Of a stretch of DNA of 64,000 nt, positions 49,095 through 58,054 are shown one piece after another. A program made the position numbers and the translations under genes. The notes under the pieces were generated by a model. It was not told where the DNA came from. It saw only the letters and a program-made list of their open reading frames with translations, and did not search any database. Origin of the DNA: Paenibacillus zeirhizosphaerae (GTDB lineage Bacteria > Bacillota > Bacilli > Paenibacillales > Paenibacillaceae); assembly GCF_030705605.1 (NCBI RefSeq), contig NZ_JAPCKK010000011.1, positions 310,001 to 374,000 of the forward strand, read 5' to 3'. The first letter of the stretch is position 1. The number at the start of each line of letters is the position of its first letter.

Positions 49095-52000
49095 TTACTG
49101 GATGTTCTTTTTCTTCTTGCTAGTGAGCAGACAGAACCCGATCGTGATCAAGGACATCAGCGCCAAAATCATATAAAAGATTGGCGATGGGCTGCGATCC
49201 CCTGTTTCCGGAACATCGTCCAGCTCGTTGTTGCTGCCATTGGTTATATTGTTGATGTTACCGACTCCGTTGTTGCCGTTGTTGGCTTCGTTATCGACGT
49301 TGCCGACTTCATTGTCACCGTCACTGGTTCCATTGTCGACGTTGCCGGCTTCATTGTTGACGTCGCCGGTTTCAATGTCGATATTGTCAACTCCGTTATT
49401 GACATCGCCGGGTTCGTTGTCGATGTCGTCAGATCCGTTGTCAACGTTGCCTGGCCCGTTATCGACGTTGTCAGTTCCACTGTTGACGTCGACAGGTCCG
49501 GCGTTATGGTTGTCAGCCTCGTTATTGCTAGAATCGTCTCTGTCGTCGTCCTTGTCAGACGAGTCATCGTCGTTGTCAGTTCCGCCTCCACCGCCGGACC
49601 CAGGATTATCAGGTTGGGTTGGCCCTGGGTTCACAGGGGCAGGACCGGGGTTGCCAGGTTCAGGTTGACTGGGTTCGGGTTGACCAGGTTCAGGCTCGGG
49701 AGTTCCGGGCTCAGGCTCGGGTTCGGGAACAGTTCCGCCTCCGCCGCCATCAGAACTGATCGGTTTCATCGGTACGTCGTATTTTACAATGTCAAAATCG
49801 ACAGAGATCGTATCGCTCCTGTGCGTCTCGTATCCGTCCTTCGTTACGATCAGATAGTAATCCGCTTCAGGAAACACCATGTACGCATAGAAGCCATTTG
49901 CGTCGCTATCCTGCTCCGGGCTCTCGTTGTCGTGCGGCGGAAAATTCGGAACCTTAGGAAGCGTTACTTTCGTACCCGGAATGCGCCCGTTATCTATATT
50001 CCGTTGCGTATTCGCATAATACAGCGTAACTTTGGCTCCATCAATTTTTTTACCGGTGCTGGCATCTCCTGTCGTCTCATCATAAACCGTACCGTAAGGA
50101 TCGACCAATTCATCAGAAATATTCAACTCTCCGTTAGCTTTCACGTCCAGTTGGCTCACTTTGAAGAGCAGTTCCTCACCGGTCTCAGCTTTATAGCGAA
50201 CTTCCATGGTGTACTTCTGCTCGCTCAGCCCTTCCACGGAGAAGGTGCCGTTCGCAGCCATCGGAAACGCCTTAGGCTTGCCGTTCTCTTCAATATACTT
50301 GTTGTTCTTGTCCTTCAAATAGATATGCATATTGCTGGTAAATGACTCGTTGAATAACTCTTCTGTTCCATCCAGTTGCTTGAAACGAACGATCCCTACT
50401 GCCGTAATGTCCGCAGGAACGGTCTCGTCCTTCACGCTGCTGTCTACATTTGCTTTTTGCGTGAACTTGACTGGAACATCCTTCCCGCCTGCCTGATACA
50501 TCTTCGTATACGTGATCGTATAGTCGGTATCCGCCTCGGCAGGAATTGAATATTCACCTTTCTCATCCGTTCGGATCTTCTGCGTTTCGTTGGTTTTCTT
50601 GTTAGTCAAGATGATTTCCGCATTCGGAATGACTTCTCCTGTGTTGTTGTCACGCAGCACGCCTTCCAGGTACGGGCGGGTATTGACAAAGTGTGCCTCT
50701 GCCGCTATTTTCTCCGGAATGGCACCTGTGCGAACGAGACTTTCAGGGTCCGTTACATAGCCGTCTTGCTTATAATCATCCTGGGTCACTGTATACTGGA
50801 GATACGTCGGAAGCCCTTGTACAATAAACGTCTGGCCGTCTGTAAGCTCGAAGGTCTCTCCGCTCTTGATCATGCCCGTGGTGCCGTCCGACTTCTTATA
50901 GACGTAGGATTTGTCCGCTCCCTCGCCGGTAAAGGTGATCGTGTACTTGAACAGCTTCTTCTTGTCGTCGTCCTTGCCTTTAACCGTGTTGCTGATTAGC
51001 AGGCCGCCCTTCAAGACTCGCACATTCGTGAACGGGGCAACTTTATCATTGCCTTCCATAACTCCGGTATAGTACCGCTCCTGAGGAGTAGTCACGTATT
51101 CATCGGTTGTGTAGTCTGTCTGAGTAACTGTGTATTTCAGATTCTTAGGCAGATCCAAAATATCCAGTGTCTCTCCATCCTTGAGGCGGAAGGTACCACC
51201 TGACTTGATCGTACCCTTGCTACCGTCCGACTTCTCGTAAGAGTAGCTTCCATCCTTGCCTGCATCCTCAAAGCTGACGGTGTACTCGAACTCCTTCGTC
51301 TTGTCGGCGCCGTTGCCCATCACCGTGTTGCTGATGGTCAGCTTACTGACGACCCGCTCATTGATGAAGTCCGCCTTGTGATCGCCTTTAAACACAATTG
51401 TGCCGGACAGTTCTCTCGTCTCCGGTTTAGTCGTGTAACCGTCAACGGTCGTATAATCGCCCTCGGTTACGGTGTAGACCAGATTTGCAGGCAATATCGG
51501 CAGTGTCACCGTTTGCCCGTGCTTGAGGGTAATTTTGTCACCGCTCTTGATCTTGCCATACGTATTATCTGGCTTCTTATAGGTGTACTCTCCATCCTTG
51601 CCCTCGCCACTGAAGGTCACAGTGTACTCAAACTCTTTGTCCGGGTCACTGCCGTTGCCCTCCACCTTATTGGTGATGGTCAGCTTGCCTTGAGCCGGTG
51701 TAGGCACGATCAGCGGATTGTTCGCTTCCACCTTCTGTCCGTTAACAAGGACAGGCTTGCCCGGCGCATCAATGATACGTACCCGGTATTCCGTAGTCGT
51801 AGGCAAGTAAGTGAGGAGATCAATATACGTTTGCTTGAGCAAATAATCCCCCGGCACCTGAATAATGAAATCCGTCTTGCCGTCCGTGCCCGTCGTTTTT
51901 TCCGGCATTACATTGCCTTCTTTATCCTTGGCCGGTGTACCGTCAGGATTGAACAACTGGAACTTTACGCCCTTCAGCGGTGTTGTGCCGTCGGGACCCA

Positions 52001-55000
52001 CCTTCTTGAGGAAGAGCAGGCCGTTTTCATTTGCACTTCCCGCCACATCGTTCGCATCCAGCGTAATACTGCTCTGCGCTCCGATTGGCGGAAGGGCATC
52101 GTCGCCCATCAGCTTGATGGAGTTCCCGGCCGCTCCCGGCTGCATGCCCTGGGATTCGGTCTGGTAAACGATCTGATAGAGCTTGTTCGGGTCGGCAAAA
52201 TCAAACCTGAGCGTCGATCCCCCAGTTGCCGAATCTATGCCTGCGGTCACCTTCACTTCGGAGTTCGGATCCGCAAGATTCAGCGGCCCTCCGGCACGCT
52301 CCAAAGTGCCATCCGGCTTCATCTTGCCAGGATAAACAGCGATGTCGGAAGGTGCCAGAGATAGACCGCCCTCTGCATTTTGGCGCAGCTTCAGTCCCTT
52401 GGCAAGGGTATCCAGCAAATAGACACCTTGCTTCATCTCGAACGGAGGCGTGTAATTTACCGTCCATTCCTGTACACCGGAAACCGGCTTTTTCACCGTC
52501 TTGCTCAAAGACTTCACAGGCACAATAATTCTGTGCTTTTCGGTGGCGCTATAAGGCTTGTCTCCCCATTTCATGGAGAAATCAGCCTGATTCTCTCCGG
52601 CATTATTGTTGCCTAGCTGGTAGGTCGCCAGCTTGGCATTGGTCGGACGCGCCTTCACCAAAATGACGTAAGGGCTCTCCAGCTTGGAGAAGGTGAAGGT
52701 GCCTACATTGCCGTTCTTGGTGAAGCTTACCACATGCTTGGGATCGTTTGGCTGAATGGGCAGGCCAGATGCTTGTGCGTATTGGCCATAACCGCCTCCA
52801 CTTGCTCCTCCCAATCCAGAATTTACATTATAGCCCGTAACCCCTATATAAAGTCGATAGGCTTCGCCCGGAGCGTAATCTACAAATTCCCAGCCCTCGG
52901 GCAGCGTATCCACCAGCTTGATGTCACTGGCTACACGGTTGCCGCCATCCTTGGCCATCTCCTCCGTCTTGAAGCCCGGCATGTTCACCGCCAGCCGGAA
53001 AGTGACCGTTCGATCTTTTCGGTCATAGCCTGCCAGAATGTAATTGTCACCACGGGTGTTGTCCATATACAAGTTCGGATCATTGACGACAATGGGCCGC
53101 GTCCATATGCTGGCGCTCCAATTTCCGTAATTTCGGTTCCAATCGGCGGCTATGTTTCCTAGCGCGTTGCCGTTCTCATCGAATGAACTCGCATACAGCA
53201 TCTCCTTGTTCAGCATCCGTACCCTATTCTTGACGGTGGCATCATAGCTCGCCTGATAGCTGTCACCATCGAAGAGCAAACCGCGATTGCTCCAATCGCC
53301 TTTATTATCCTGGCGGAACAGGTTGTCCGGGTTGGTCGTGACGGTTTCGAATGAAACATCCCCCTTCACATTTCCTTTAAACCCGGTCACCTTGATAAGA
53401 TCCGCCACCGGCTCACCGTTTACCGTCAAAGGAATCACTTCACCGGTCAGCCCATTACTCAAGGTCAGCGTATTCTCGCGGTATTTTTGCCAGAGCTGCT
53501 TGGTGTCGATACTGCTCTTGAGTGCATTCAAGGTTTCCAATGATACCTTGGGATTGGCGTCCAGATTATCCAGCACAGCAAGCGAATCACCGTGAACCAG
53601 CAAATCATAGACGATTGGAGCATCCAGATCGTACTGCAACGTCAGGCTAATCTTCCACTTTGCGCCGGCGACGTTGTACAGCGCATACGCAGGGGTTGTA
53701 TGTGTTTCGGCTGCTTTTGTGAAGGCATGTGCGCCGATTATAACCCTTGCGGTGTCCACAACGGCAGTAGGAGCGGTCCAGCCGGTCGCATCGTTGTTCT
53801 GGATGGCACTTTCTCCAGCCATAACATCCAATTCCCAGTTTGCCCGCGCTTTGTAATCGAAGGTTGACTTGCTGCTGTCTGTCACCTTTGTCACAATCGT
53901 CATGTAGAGGGGGCCGCTCAGATTTCCGCCAATGGCGGTTCCGATCTCGTACTCTCCTGAAGCGTTACGGGTAATTGGAGTATCCGTACCGCCATCCCCA
54001 TTCTTATAGGTTGCGGACACAAACTCCGTCCCGGGGGGCAGAATGTCTGTAATCTTAACGTTCTGCAAGTCGGTTTTGGAGATCACCCTGCCATTGCTAA
54101 TCGCCTTGTTGACCTCAACAGTCCAGGTAATGAGGGTATCGTTTCCGCTCTTGCCAGGCTTGCCGCCCACCACGATCCAGTTGGGGCGCATGGCAACCTG
54201 ATGCGTATTTGATGAGGCCTTCACATCGGCAGCAGGGTCACCCAATAGCTGTGCGGTGTTTGCAACGCGGGTCCAGCCATACTGATTCCAAGCGCCGTTC
54301 TTCTCATAATAATACTTATCCTTAGGAATCCATGTTTTGAAAGTGATGGTCGCCGTGTTTTTGACCTTTTCTGCAGTGGACTCATTTGGGAATTTATAAG
54401 AGATTTTTCCATCAGCATAATCAGGCTCTACCGCCTTTCCATCCACAGTAAAGGTCCCAGGCACATATACGCCGACGTCGGTAAGTTCATCAGAGAAGGT
54501 CAACCCGTCCAGCGGCATGGGGATGGTCTTATCATCCCTGTCCGTGGCCGTCACAACCGCTCGCCATGTAATCGTGCCTTCTTGAAAATGGGCGATGTTG
54601 ATTTCGCTGTCATCGTTGCCGTTGCTGGCTGATTTGACGTCAATACTGTACTCCGGCACCAAATCAGAGTTTTTAAACTTATAGCCATCTCCGAAAATGG
54701 CCGTGTTCCTGCCGCCGCCAGGGGTCTGATCTGCCGCCTTGGCAGTAGCGGAAAAGCCGACTTTGACGTCGCGTCTGCTGCCGTCATATACCCCTGCACC
54801 ATCAAATGTAATTTTGATAGAATCGGCAAAAAACTGAACAGTAGCAATTTTCAGGTTGCCCTGATTGATGTTTGTAGGGCCTGCAGGCGTCAAATTCACA
54901 TCAGGGAAGTAGGTCGCCTTATCCAGGACGGCATAATCTCCCTGCTGAATCACGCTTTCGGGCGGAGCAGTGATATCGTCGCCCTTGGTTGGCACGGCGA

Positions 55001-55388
55001 TATCCTCTAGTGCAAGGGTAAAATCCCCCCGGCCGTTAATTTCCCCGCCTTCTGGGATTACAACCGGATCAGGGCTACCTTGCTTCACCGTAAGCTTGAA
55101 CGTCGGATTGGCATTTGTCAGCACCGCCGTTTTGTCCCGCGGGTCTACAGCGATCACTGCCAAATTCAATGGCGGAGCGTATACCACCCCAGGCACCGAC
55201 GGTGGTTCGTCCGCTGACGGCGGTTCATCCGGCTCAGTGTACACCGCCTCAGATACCGACGCCGTCCCGAAACCGTCTGACGCGATCTCCGCATTTGCAG
55301 TAACAGAGAACATCACCGTCTGCAAGAAAAGCAAAATTGCCAGGCAGAGAGATAGCACAGTTTTGCCCGTACTACGTTTTCGTTTCAA
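49095..55388 (-). CDS. Giant sortase-anchored adhesin with pilin-type repeats and heptapeptide stalk
   Basis: About 2097 residues. Start TTG 55388 (LKRKRSTGKTVLSLCL), 8 nt after GGAGGGG; an ATG-less upstream extension to 55457 lacks a ribosome site. Order: signal peptide ending SVTANA; a long region of Ig/collagen-adhesin-like beta domains (to about residue 1120); a SpaA-like domain (FLKKVGPDGTTPLKGVKFQLF) near 1125-1220; three Spy0128-like isopeptide domains (ITNKVEGNGSDPDKEFEYTV, ISNTVMGNGADKTKEFEYTV, ISNTVKGKDDDKKKLFKYTI) near 1230-1570; CnaB/carboxypeptidase-regulatory-like domains to about 1880; a Pro/Glu/Gly region; twelve Asp/Asn-rich heptapeptides; then VPETG, a membrane helix and a KKKK tail. 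Its ligand is unknown. Confidence 0.92.
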   Translation of the reverse strand: MKRKRSTGKTVLSLCLAILLFLQTVMFSVTANAEIASDGFGTASVSEAVYTEPDEPPSADEPPSVPGVVYAPPLNLAVIAVDPRDKTAVLTNANPTFKLTVKQGSPDPVVIPEGGEINGRGDFTLALEDIAVPTKGDDITAPPESVIQQGDYAVLDKATYFPDVNLTPAGPTNINQGNLKIATVQFFADSIKITFDGAGVYDGSRRDVKVGFSATAKAADQTPGGGRNTAIFGDGYKFKNSDLVPEYSIDVKSASNGNDDSEINIAHFQEGTITWRAVVTATDRDDKTIPMPLDGLTFSDELTDVGVYVPGTFTVDGKAVEPDYADGKISYKFPNESTAEKVKNTATITFKTWIPKDKYYYEKNGAWNQYGWTRVANTAQLLGDPAADVKASSNTHQVAMRPNWIVVGGKPGKSGNDTLITWTVEVNKAISNGRVISKTDLQNVKITDILPPGTEFVSATYKNGDGGTDTPITRNASGEYEIGTAIGGNLSGPLYMTIVTKVTDSSKSTFDYKARANWELDVMAGESAIQNNDATGWTAPTAVVDTARVIIGAHAFTKAAETHTTPAYALYNVAGAKWKISLTLQYDLDAPIVYDLLVHGDSLAVLDNLDANPKVSLETLNALKSSIDTKQLWQKYRENTLTLSNGLTGEVIPLTVNGEPVADLIKVTGFKGNVKGDVSFETVTTNPDNLFRQDNKGDWSNRGLLFDGDSYQASYDATVKNRVRMLNKEMLYASSFDENGNALGNIAADWNRNYGNWSASIWTRPIVVNDPNLYMDNTRGDNYILAGYDRKDRTVTFRLAVNMPGFKTEEMAKDGGNRVASDIKLVDTLPEGWEFVDYAPGEAYRLYIGVTGYNVNSGLGGASGGGYGQYAQASGLPIQPNDPKHVVSFTKNGNVGTFTFSKLESPYVILVKARPTNAKLATYQLGNNNAGENQADFSMKWGDKPYSATEKHRIIVPVKSLSKTVKKPVSGVQEWTVNYTPPFEMKQGVYLLDTLAKGLKLRQNAEGGLSLAPSDIAVYPGKMKPDGTLERAGGPLNLADPNSEVKVTAGIDSATGGSTLRFDFADPNKLYQIVYQTESQGMQPGAAGNSIKLMGDDALPPIGAQSSITLDANDVAGSANENGLLFLKKVGPDGTTPLKGVKFQLFNPDGTPAKDKEGNVMPEKTTGTDGKTDFIIQVPGDYLLKQTYIDLLTYLPTTTEYRVRIIDAPGKPVLVNGQKVEANNPLIVPTPAQGKLTITNKVEGNGSDPDKEFEYTVTFSGEGKDGEYTYKKPDNTYGKIKSGDKITLKHGQTVTLPILPANLVYTVTEGDYTTVDGYTTKPETRELSGTIVFKGDHKADFINERVVSKLTISNTVMGNGADKTKEFEYTVSFEDAGKDGSYSYEKSDGSKGTIKSGGTFRLKDGETLDILDLPKNLKYTVTQTDYTTDEYVTTPQERYYTGVMEGNDKVAPFTNVRVLKGGLLISNTVKGKDDDKKKLFKYTITFTGEGADKSYVYKKSDGTTGMIKSGETFELTDGQTFIVQGLPTYLQYTVTQDDYKQDGYVTDPESLVRTGAIPEKIAAEAHFVNTRPYLEGVLRDNNTGEVIPNAEIILTNKKTNETQKIRTDEKGEYSIPAEADTDYTITYTKMYQAGGKDVPVKFTQKANVDSSVKDETVPADITAVGIVRFKQLDGTEELFNESFTSNMHIYLKDKNNKYIEENGKPKAFPMAANGTFSVEGLSEQKYTMEVRYKAETGEELLFKVSQLDVKANGELNISDELVDPYGTVYDETTGDASTGKKIDGAKVTLYYANTQRNIDNGRIPGTKVTLPKVPNFPPHDNESPEQDSDANGFYAYMVFPEADYYLIVTKDGYETHRSDTISVDFDIVKYDVPMKPISSDGGGGGTVPEPEPEPGTPEPEPGQPEPSQPEPGNPGPAPVNPGPTQPDNPGSGGGGGTDNDDDSSDKDDDRDDSSNNEADNHNAGPVDVNSGTDNVDNGPGNVDNGSDDIDNEPGDVNNGVDNIDIETGDVNNEAGNVDNGTSDGDNEVGNVDNEANNGNNGVGNINNITNGSNNELDDVPETGDRSPSPIFYMILALMSLITIGFCLLTSKKKKNIQ
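49227..49478 (-). repeat. Twelve 21-bp units encoding heptapeptide repeats
   Basis: Protein units of the form [G/E]xx[N/D][V/I][D/N]N, for example GTDNVDN, GPGNVDN, EPGDVNN, EAGNVDN and GVGNINN, end right before the sorting signal. The DNA period is 21 bp with degenerate positions, so copy number could change by slippage without frame loss. Confidence 0.88.
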
Positions 55389-55923
55389 ACAAATTTCCCC
55401 TCCATACCCGAATTTTTTGGCGACATCGAGCCCATCTGCCCGATATAACCCGCTCAAGCAAATAGATATATGCTATTCTATTGGCTTGATCCCAGTGGCC
55501 CTTTACACCATTGAAATCTTGCGGAGTCTCAGATGAACGGGTAGGTGCCGTGGGTATACAGGTCGTTGTTATACTTAGTACTTTTCTCCCCCTCTCCTTC
55601 TCTTATCTTCGCCATTCACATATCGAAAATGACATAATACGCCAATTTCCAATAGCATATTTCACCATTATACTACCATCGACCTATACAAAATCTAGAC
55701 AAAGGTAGGAAATTCAATCCAGATGGACTGAGCTTCAAGCGAAGAATTCCCAGCTCATTGAAGAGGAGGATACATTCGGAGTTAGGGTACGAGGAACAAG
55801 ATTTGTTACACAAGGATCCTATGCCCGATTTTATGATCTCGTACGAAGCAGTGAGCCGTAAACCGACAACGGGCTTAAGCCGTCCCCGTCATAAGATATA
55901 TATCTATCCCTCTTATAACAAGC
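55389..55923. other. 535-bp gap: adhesin leader and promoter region plus a short remnant frame
   Basis: No gene with a good start is seen. The minus-strand leader of the giant adhesin (about 55389-55690) has no GEMM core or other riboswitch I can recognise. On the plus strand 55709-55861 is open between two stops and encodes 50 residues (EEEDTFGVRVRGTRFVTQG and similar) that look protein-like without a start; it may be the end of a decayed gene. Confidence 0.4.
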
Positions 55924-56289
55924 CTACTTCTCTTGTTTACTCATAAAATCTTTGTAAGCGGAAATTTTATGTTCAAGCATCTCATCTGCAGCTTGCAAAG
56001 TTTTGATTTGCTCTTTAATAGAATGTTTATGGTCTTCTAATAAGTGTAATCGCTCCTGAGCGGTGTGTTCCCCTTCTTCAACCAATGAAGCATACTGTTT
56101 AATTCTCGCAATCGGCATTTGTGTTTCTTTTAATTTGATCACAAATTGCAGCCATTTAAGATGTGAGTCATCATATCGTCTGTCTCCGCTGGTATCCCGA
56201 ATGGGAGTAATAATTTTTTCCTTTTCGTAATACCGCAATGTATGAGTGCTTATTCCTAAATTTTCGGCCACTTCCCCAATGGTAAGCAT
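55924..56289 (-). CDS. MerR-family regulator
   Basis: 121 residues: MLTIGEVAENLGISTHTLRYYE and GDRRYDDSHLKWLQFV, then a short dimerisation helix (EEGEHTAQERLHLLEDHK). No metal-binding Cys is visible. ATG 56289 follows GGAGG. Divergent from an SDR gene whose promoter has the 19-bp MerR spacing. Same logic as the MerR/SDR pair at 8890-10369 although the two regulators are not close relatives. Confidence 0.93.
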   Translation of the reverse strand: MLTIGEVAENLGISTHTLRYYEKEKIITPIRDTSGDRRYDDSHLKWLQFVIKLKETQMPIARIKQYASLVEEGEHTAQERLHLLEDHKHSIKEQIKTLQAADEMLEHKISAYKDFMSKQEK

Positions 56290-56315
56290 AAAAAAACCTC
56301 CACACTGAATTTTTC

Positions 56316-56346
56316 TTGACTTAGAGTTTACTCTAATCAGTATAAT
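56316..56346 (+). promoter_or_regulatory. MerR-type promoter of the SDR gene
   Basis: TTGACT (56316-56321), 19 bp, TATAAT (56341-56346). The spacer region holds the palindrome TTAGAGT-TT-ACTCTAA starting at 56321. Confidence 0.82.
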
Positions 56347-56400
56347 CAGCTCCATGTTCATTCACAATCAACGAAATCAGTAAATTCAGGAGGAATTTAT

Positions 56401-57162
56401 ATGAAATATACGGTTATTACAGGAGCAAGCTCGGGAATTGGGTATGAAACGGCTCTTGCTTTTGCGTCTCGCGGAAAAAATTTAATCATAGCAGCCCGCA
56501 GAACGGAAGAATTGGAAACGTTAAAATCAAAAATAGTAGAAATGAACTCCGACCTGGATGTCATCATTCGAACCGTTGATTTATCTGTCACAGCGAGTGT
56601 GCATGAATTTTACGAAAGTCTGCGGAATTATCAGATCGAGACGTGGATTAACAATGCTGGTTTTGGGAACTTTGCTTCTGTGGGGGAACAAAATTTAAAC
56701 AAAATTGAGACGATGCTTCAGTTGAATATACAGGCTTTAACCGTGCTGTCCTCTCTGTATGTACGAGATTATGCAGAGGTTGAAGGAACGCAAATCATCA
56801 ATGTGTCATCAGGAGGCGGGTACGTCATCGTTGCCGATGCTGTGACTTATTGTGCAACAAAGTTCTATGTAAGTGCCTTTACAGAGGGCCTAGCGCAAGA
56901 GTTGAAAGGAAAAGAGGCAGCCATGCGGGCGAAAGTTTTAGCTCCTGCTGCAACTGAAACAGAATTTGCGAAACGTTCTCTGGATGCAGATGAATTCCAA
57001 TATGAAGGCTCGATTCCCAAGTTTCATACTGCGAAAGAAATGGCTGGATTTCTGTTAGACCTTTATGATAGTCAAAATGTTGTGGGCATTGTAAATGGTG
57101 AAACGTATGAGTTCCAATTAAGAGATCCGATTTATCCATACGTGACGAGAACAAGGAATTAA
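56401..57162 (+). CDS. Short-chain dehydrogenase/reductase
   Basis: 253 residues, classical SDR: TGASSGIG at 7-14, NNAG at 84-87, Ser136/137, Tyr150 and Lys154 (YCATK). AARRTEEL suggests NADP(H). The sequence resembles YqjQ/DltE-type cell-envelope or oxidative-stress reductases of Bacillus but the substrate is not shown. AGGAGGAATTT precedes the ATG. Probable target of the divergent MerR. Its end abuts a degraded TetR gene on the other strand. Confidence 0.92.
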   Translation: MKYTVITGASSGIGYETALAFASRGKNLIIAARRTEELETLKSKIVEMNSDLDVIIRTVDLSVTASVHEFYESLRNYQIETWINNAGFGNFASVGEQNLNKIETMLQLNIQALTVLSSLYVRDYAEVEGTQIINVSSGGGYVIVADAVTYCATKFYVSAFTEGLAQELKGKEAAMRAKVLAPAATETEFAKRSLDADEFQYEGSIPKFHTAKEMAGFLLDLYDSQNVVGIVNGETYEFQLRDPIYPYVTRTRN

Positions 57163-57592
57163 TTTTGTGTACTTTCATCGAGCCATCCATATAATGTTTG
57201 TCTGCGTTGGCCGGGTTAAGGATCATAAAGTCGATTGTCGCTTCCGCTAACCCGCTCATAAGGGCAAGGCGGAACTCTAGCGGTGCTTCACACATTGGCC
57301 CATTTTCACTGATCCGTTTCAAAGGCTCTCTGATGCCGGTCATGGCCTGACTCGCGATCTGGCGGCTCTCCGAAGTGATATCGTCTGATACGCTCAAAAG
57401 TGCGAGTGTCCGACGCTTTTCCGGGCAGGACGTTGCCCAGTGCAGCCAATAGGACCACATATAGAGAGCCTGATTCACACCTATAGCCTCCGCGGCAAGC
57501 TGTCTTAGATAAAACTGCGGAGTATAGTGTCGCCTCTTGACTATGTAACCATCCTCTCTATAAGAGTTTGCCCTGCTTATGATACGGTTCAC
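57163..57592 (-). pseudogene. TetR-family regulator remnant lacking the DNA-binding domain
   Basis: The minus-strand frame encodes only a TetR-type C-terminal domain: ALYMWSYWLHWATSCPEKRR, then LALLSVSDDITSESRQIASQ, GIREPLKRISENGPMCEA and GLAEATIDFMILNPANADKH. The N-terminal helix-turn-helix is absent: only about 35 unrelated residues precede it and the frame abuts the HxlR stop. The C-terminus is also lost; the frame continues without homology under the SDR gene on the other strand. A truncated relic of a rearrangement. The alternative is a stand-alone ligand-binding protein, which is less likely. Confidence 0.72.
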
Positions 57593-57951
57593 TTTACCCT
57601 CTCTGCTTCTTGATCACTCTCGATCGTCTTGTTCCGCAGATGTGCGCCATGCTCCTGAGTCCACGTCCACATCGCTTCAAAAATCGGTTGCAGCGCCTTC
57701 CCGCTCTCGGTAAGGTCATATTCGACATGCAGCGGTACGCCTGGGTAAATAGTACGTGTGACGATTCCTTTTTCCTCTAACAGTCGCAAGCGATCGGTCA
57801 AAGTTTTCGGACTAATCGGTTGCAGTTTACGACGTAACTCACCAAAACGCCGATTCCCGTTGAACAGTTCGAATAGGAGAAGAAGCATCCATTTACCGTC
57901 CAAGATTTCCAGGATAGGTTCAACAGTACCAGGGCAGGATCGATCCATCAT
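57589..57951 (-). CDS. HxlR-family regulator (copy B)
   Basis: 120 residues, nearly the same as the protein at 23806 through the DNA-binding region (WMLLLLFELFNGNRRFGELR, LQPISPKTLTDRLRLLEEKG) and the CPG motif near the N-terminus. It differs mainly in the C-terminal tail. ATG 57951 is 8 nt after GGAG. Divergent from a haloalkane dehalogenase-like and a DHFR-like gene. Confidence 0.93.
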   Translation of the reverse strand: MMDRSCPGTVEPILEILDGKWMLLLLFELFNGNRRFGELRRKLQPISPKTLTDRLRLLEEKGIVTRTIYPGVPLHVEYDLTESGKALQPIFEAMWTWTQEHGAHLRNKTIESDQEAERVK

Positions 57952-57967
57952 TTTGATCACTCCATAG

Positions 57968-58042
57968 TTCATTTTTTGAAACTATTGCACTTTAATGTAA
58001 CTACTTTTCAAATGTATCATAGATCGATTAAGATGTGAAGCA
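57968..58042. promoter_or_regulatory. Intergenic control region of HxlR module B
   Basis: Nearly the same sequence as 24186-24260, sharing GAAACTATTGCACTT, AATGTAACTACTTTTCAAAT and ATAGATCGATTA. Presumed common HxlR operator; the two regulators probably cross-bind. Confidence 0.65.
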
Positions 58043-58054
58043 AGGGCAGGAAAC

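Noticed and set aside
49227..49478. Regular 21-bp period considered as a CRISPR-like array
   Set aside because: There are no constant repeats or unique spacers of the right length; the period follows codons of a protein repeat.
48648..50345. Plus-strand open frame of 565 codons rich in Val/Ile/Asp
   Set aside because: It is the antisense of the adhesin stalk and sortase genes. Its repetitive character mirrors the heptapeptide repeats, and there is no ribosome site.
56879..57162. Minus-strand coding extension under the SDR gene
   Set aside because: The TetR-like similarity ends near 57180; the rest is the antisense of a well-supported SDR gene.
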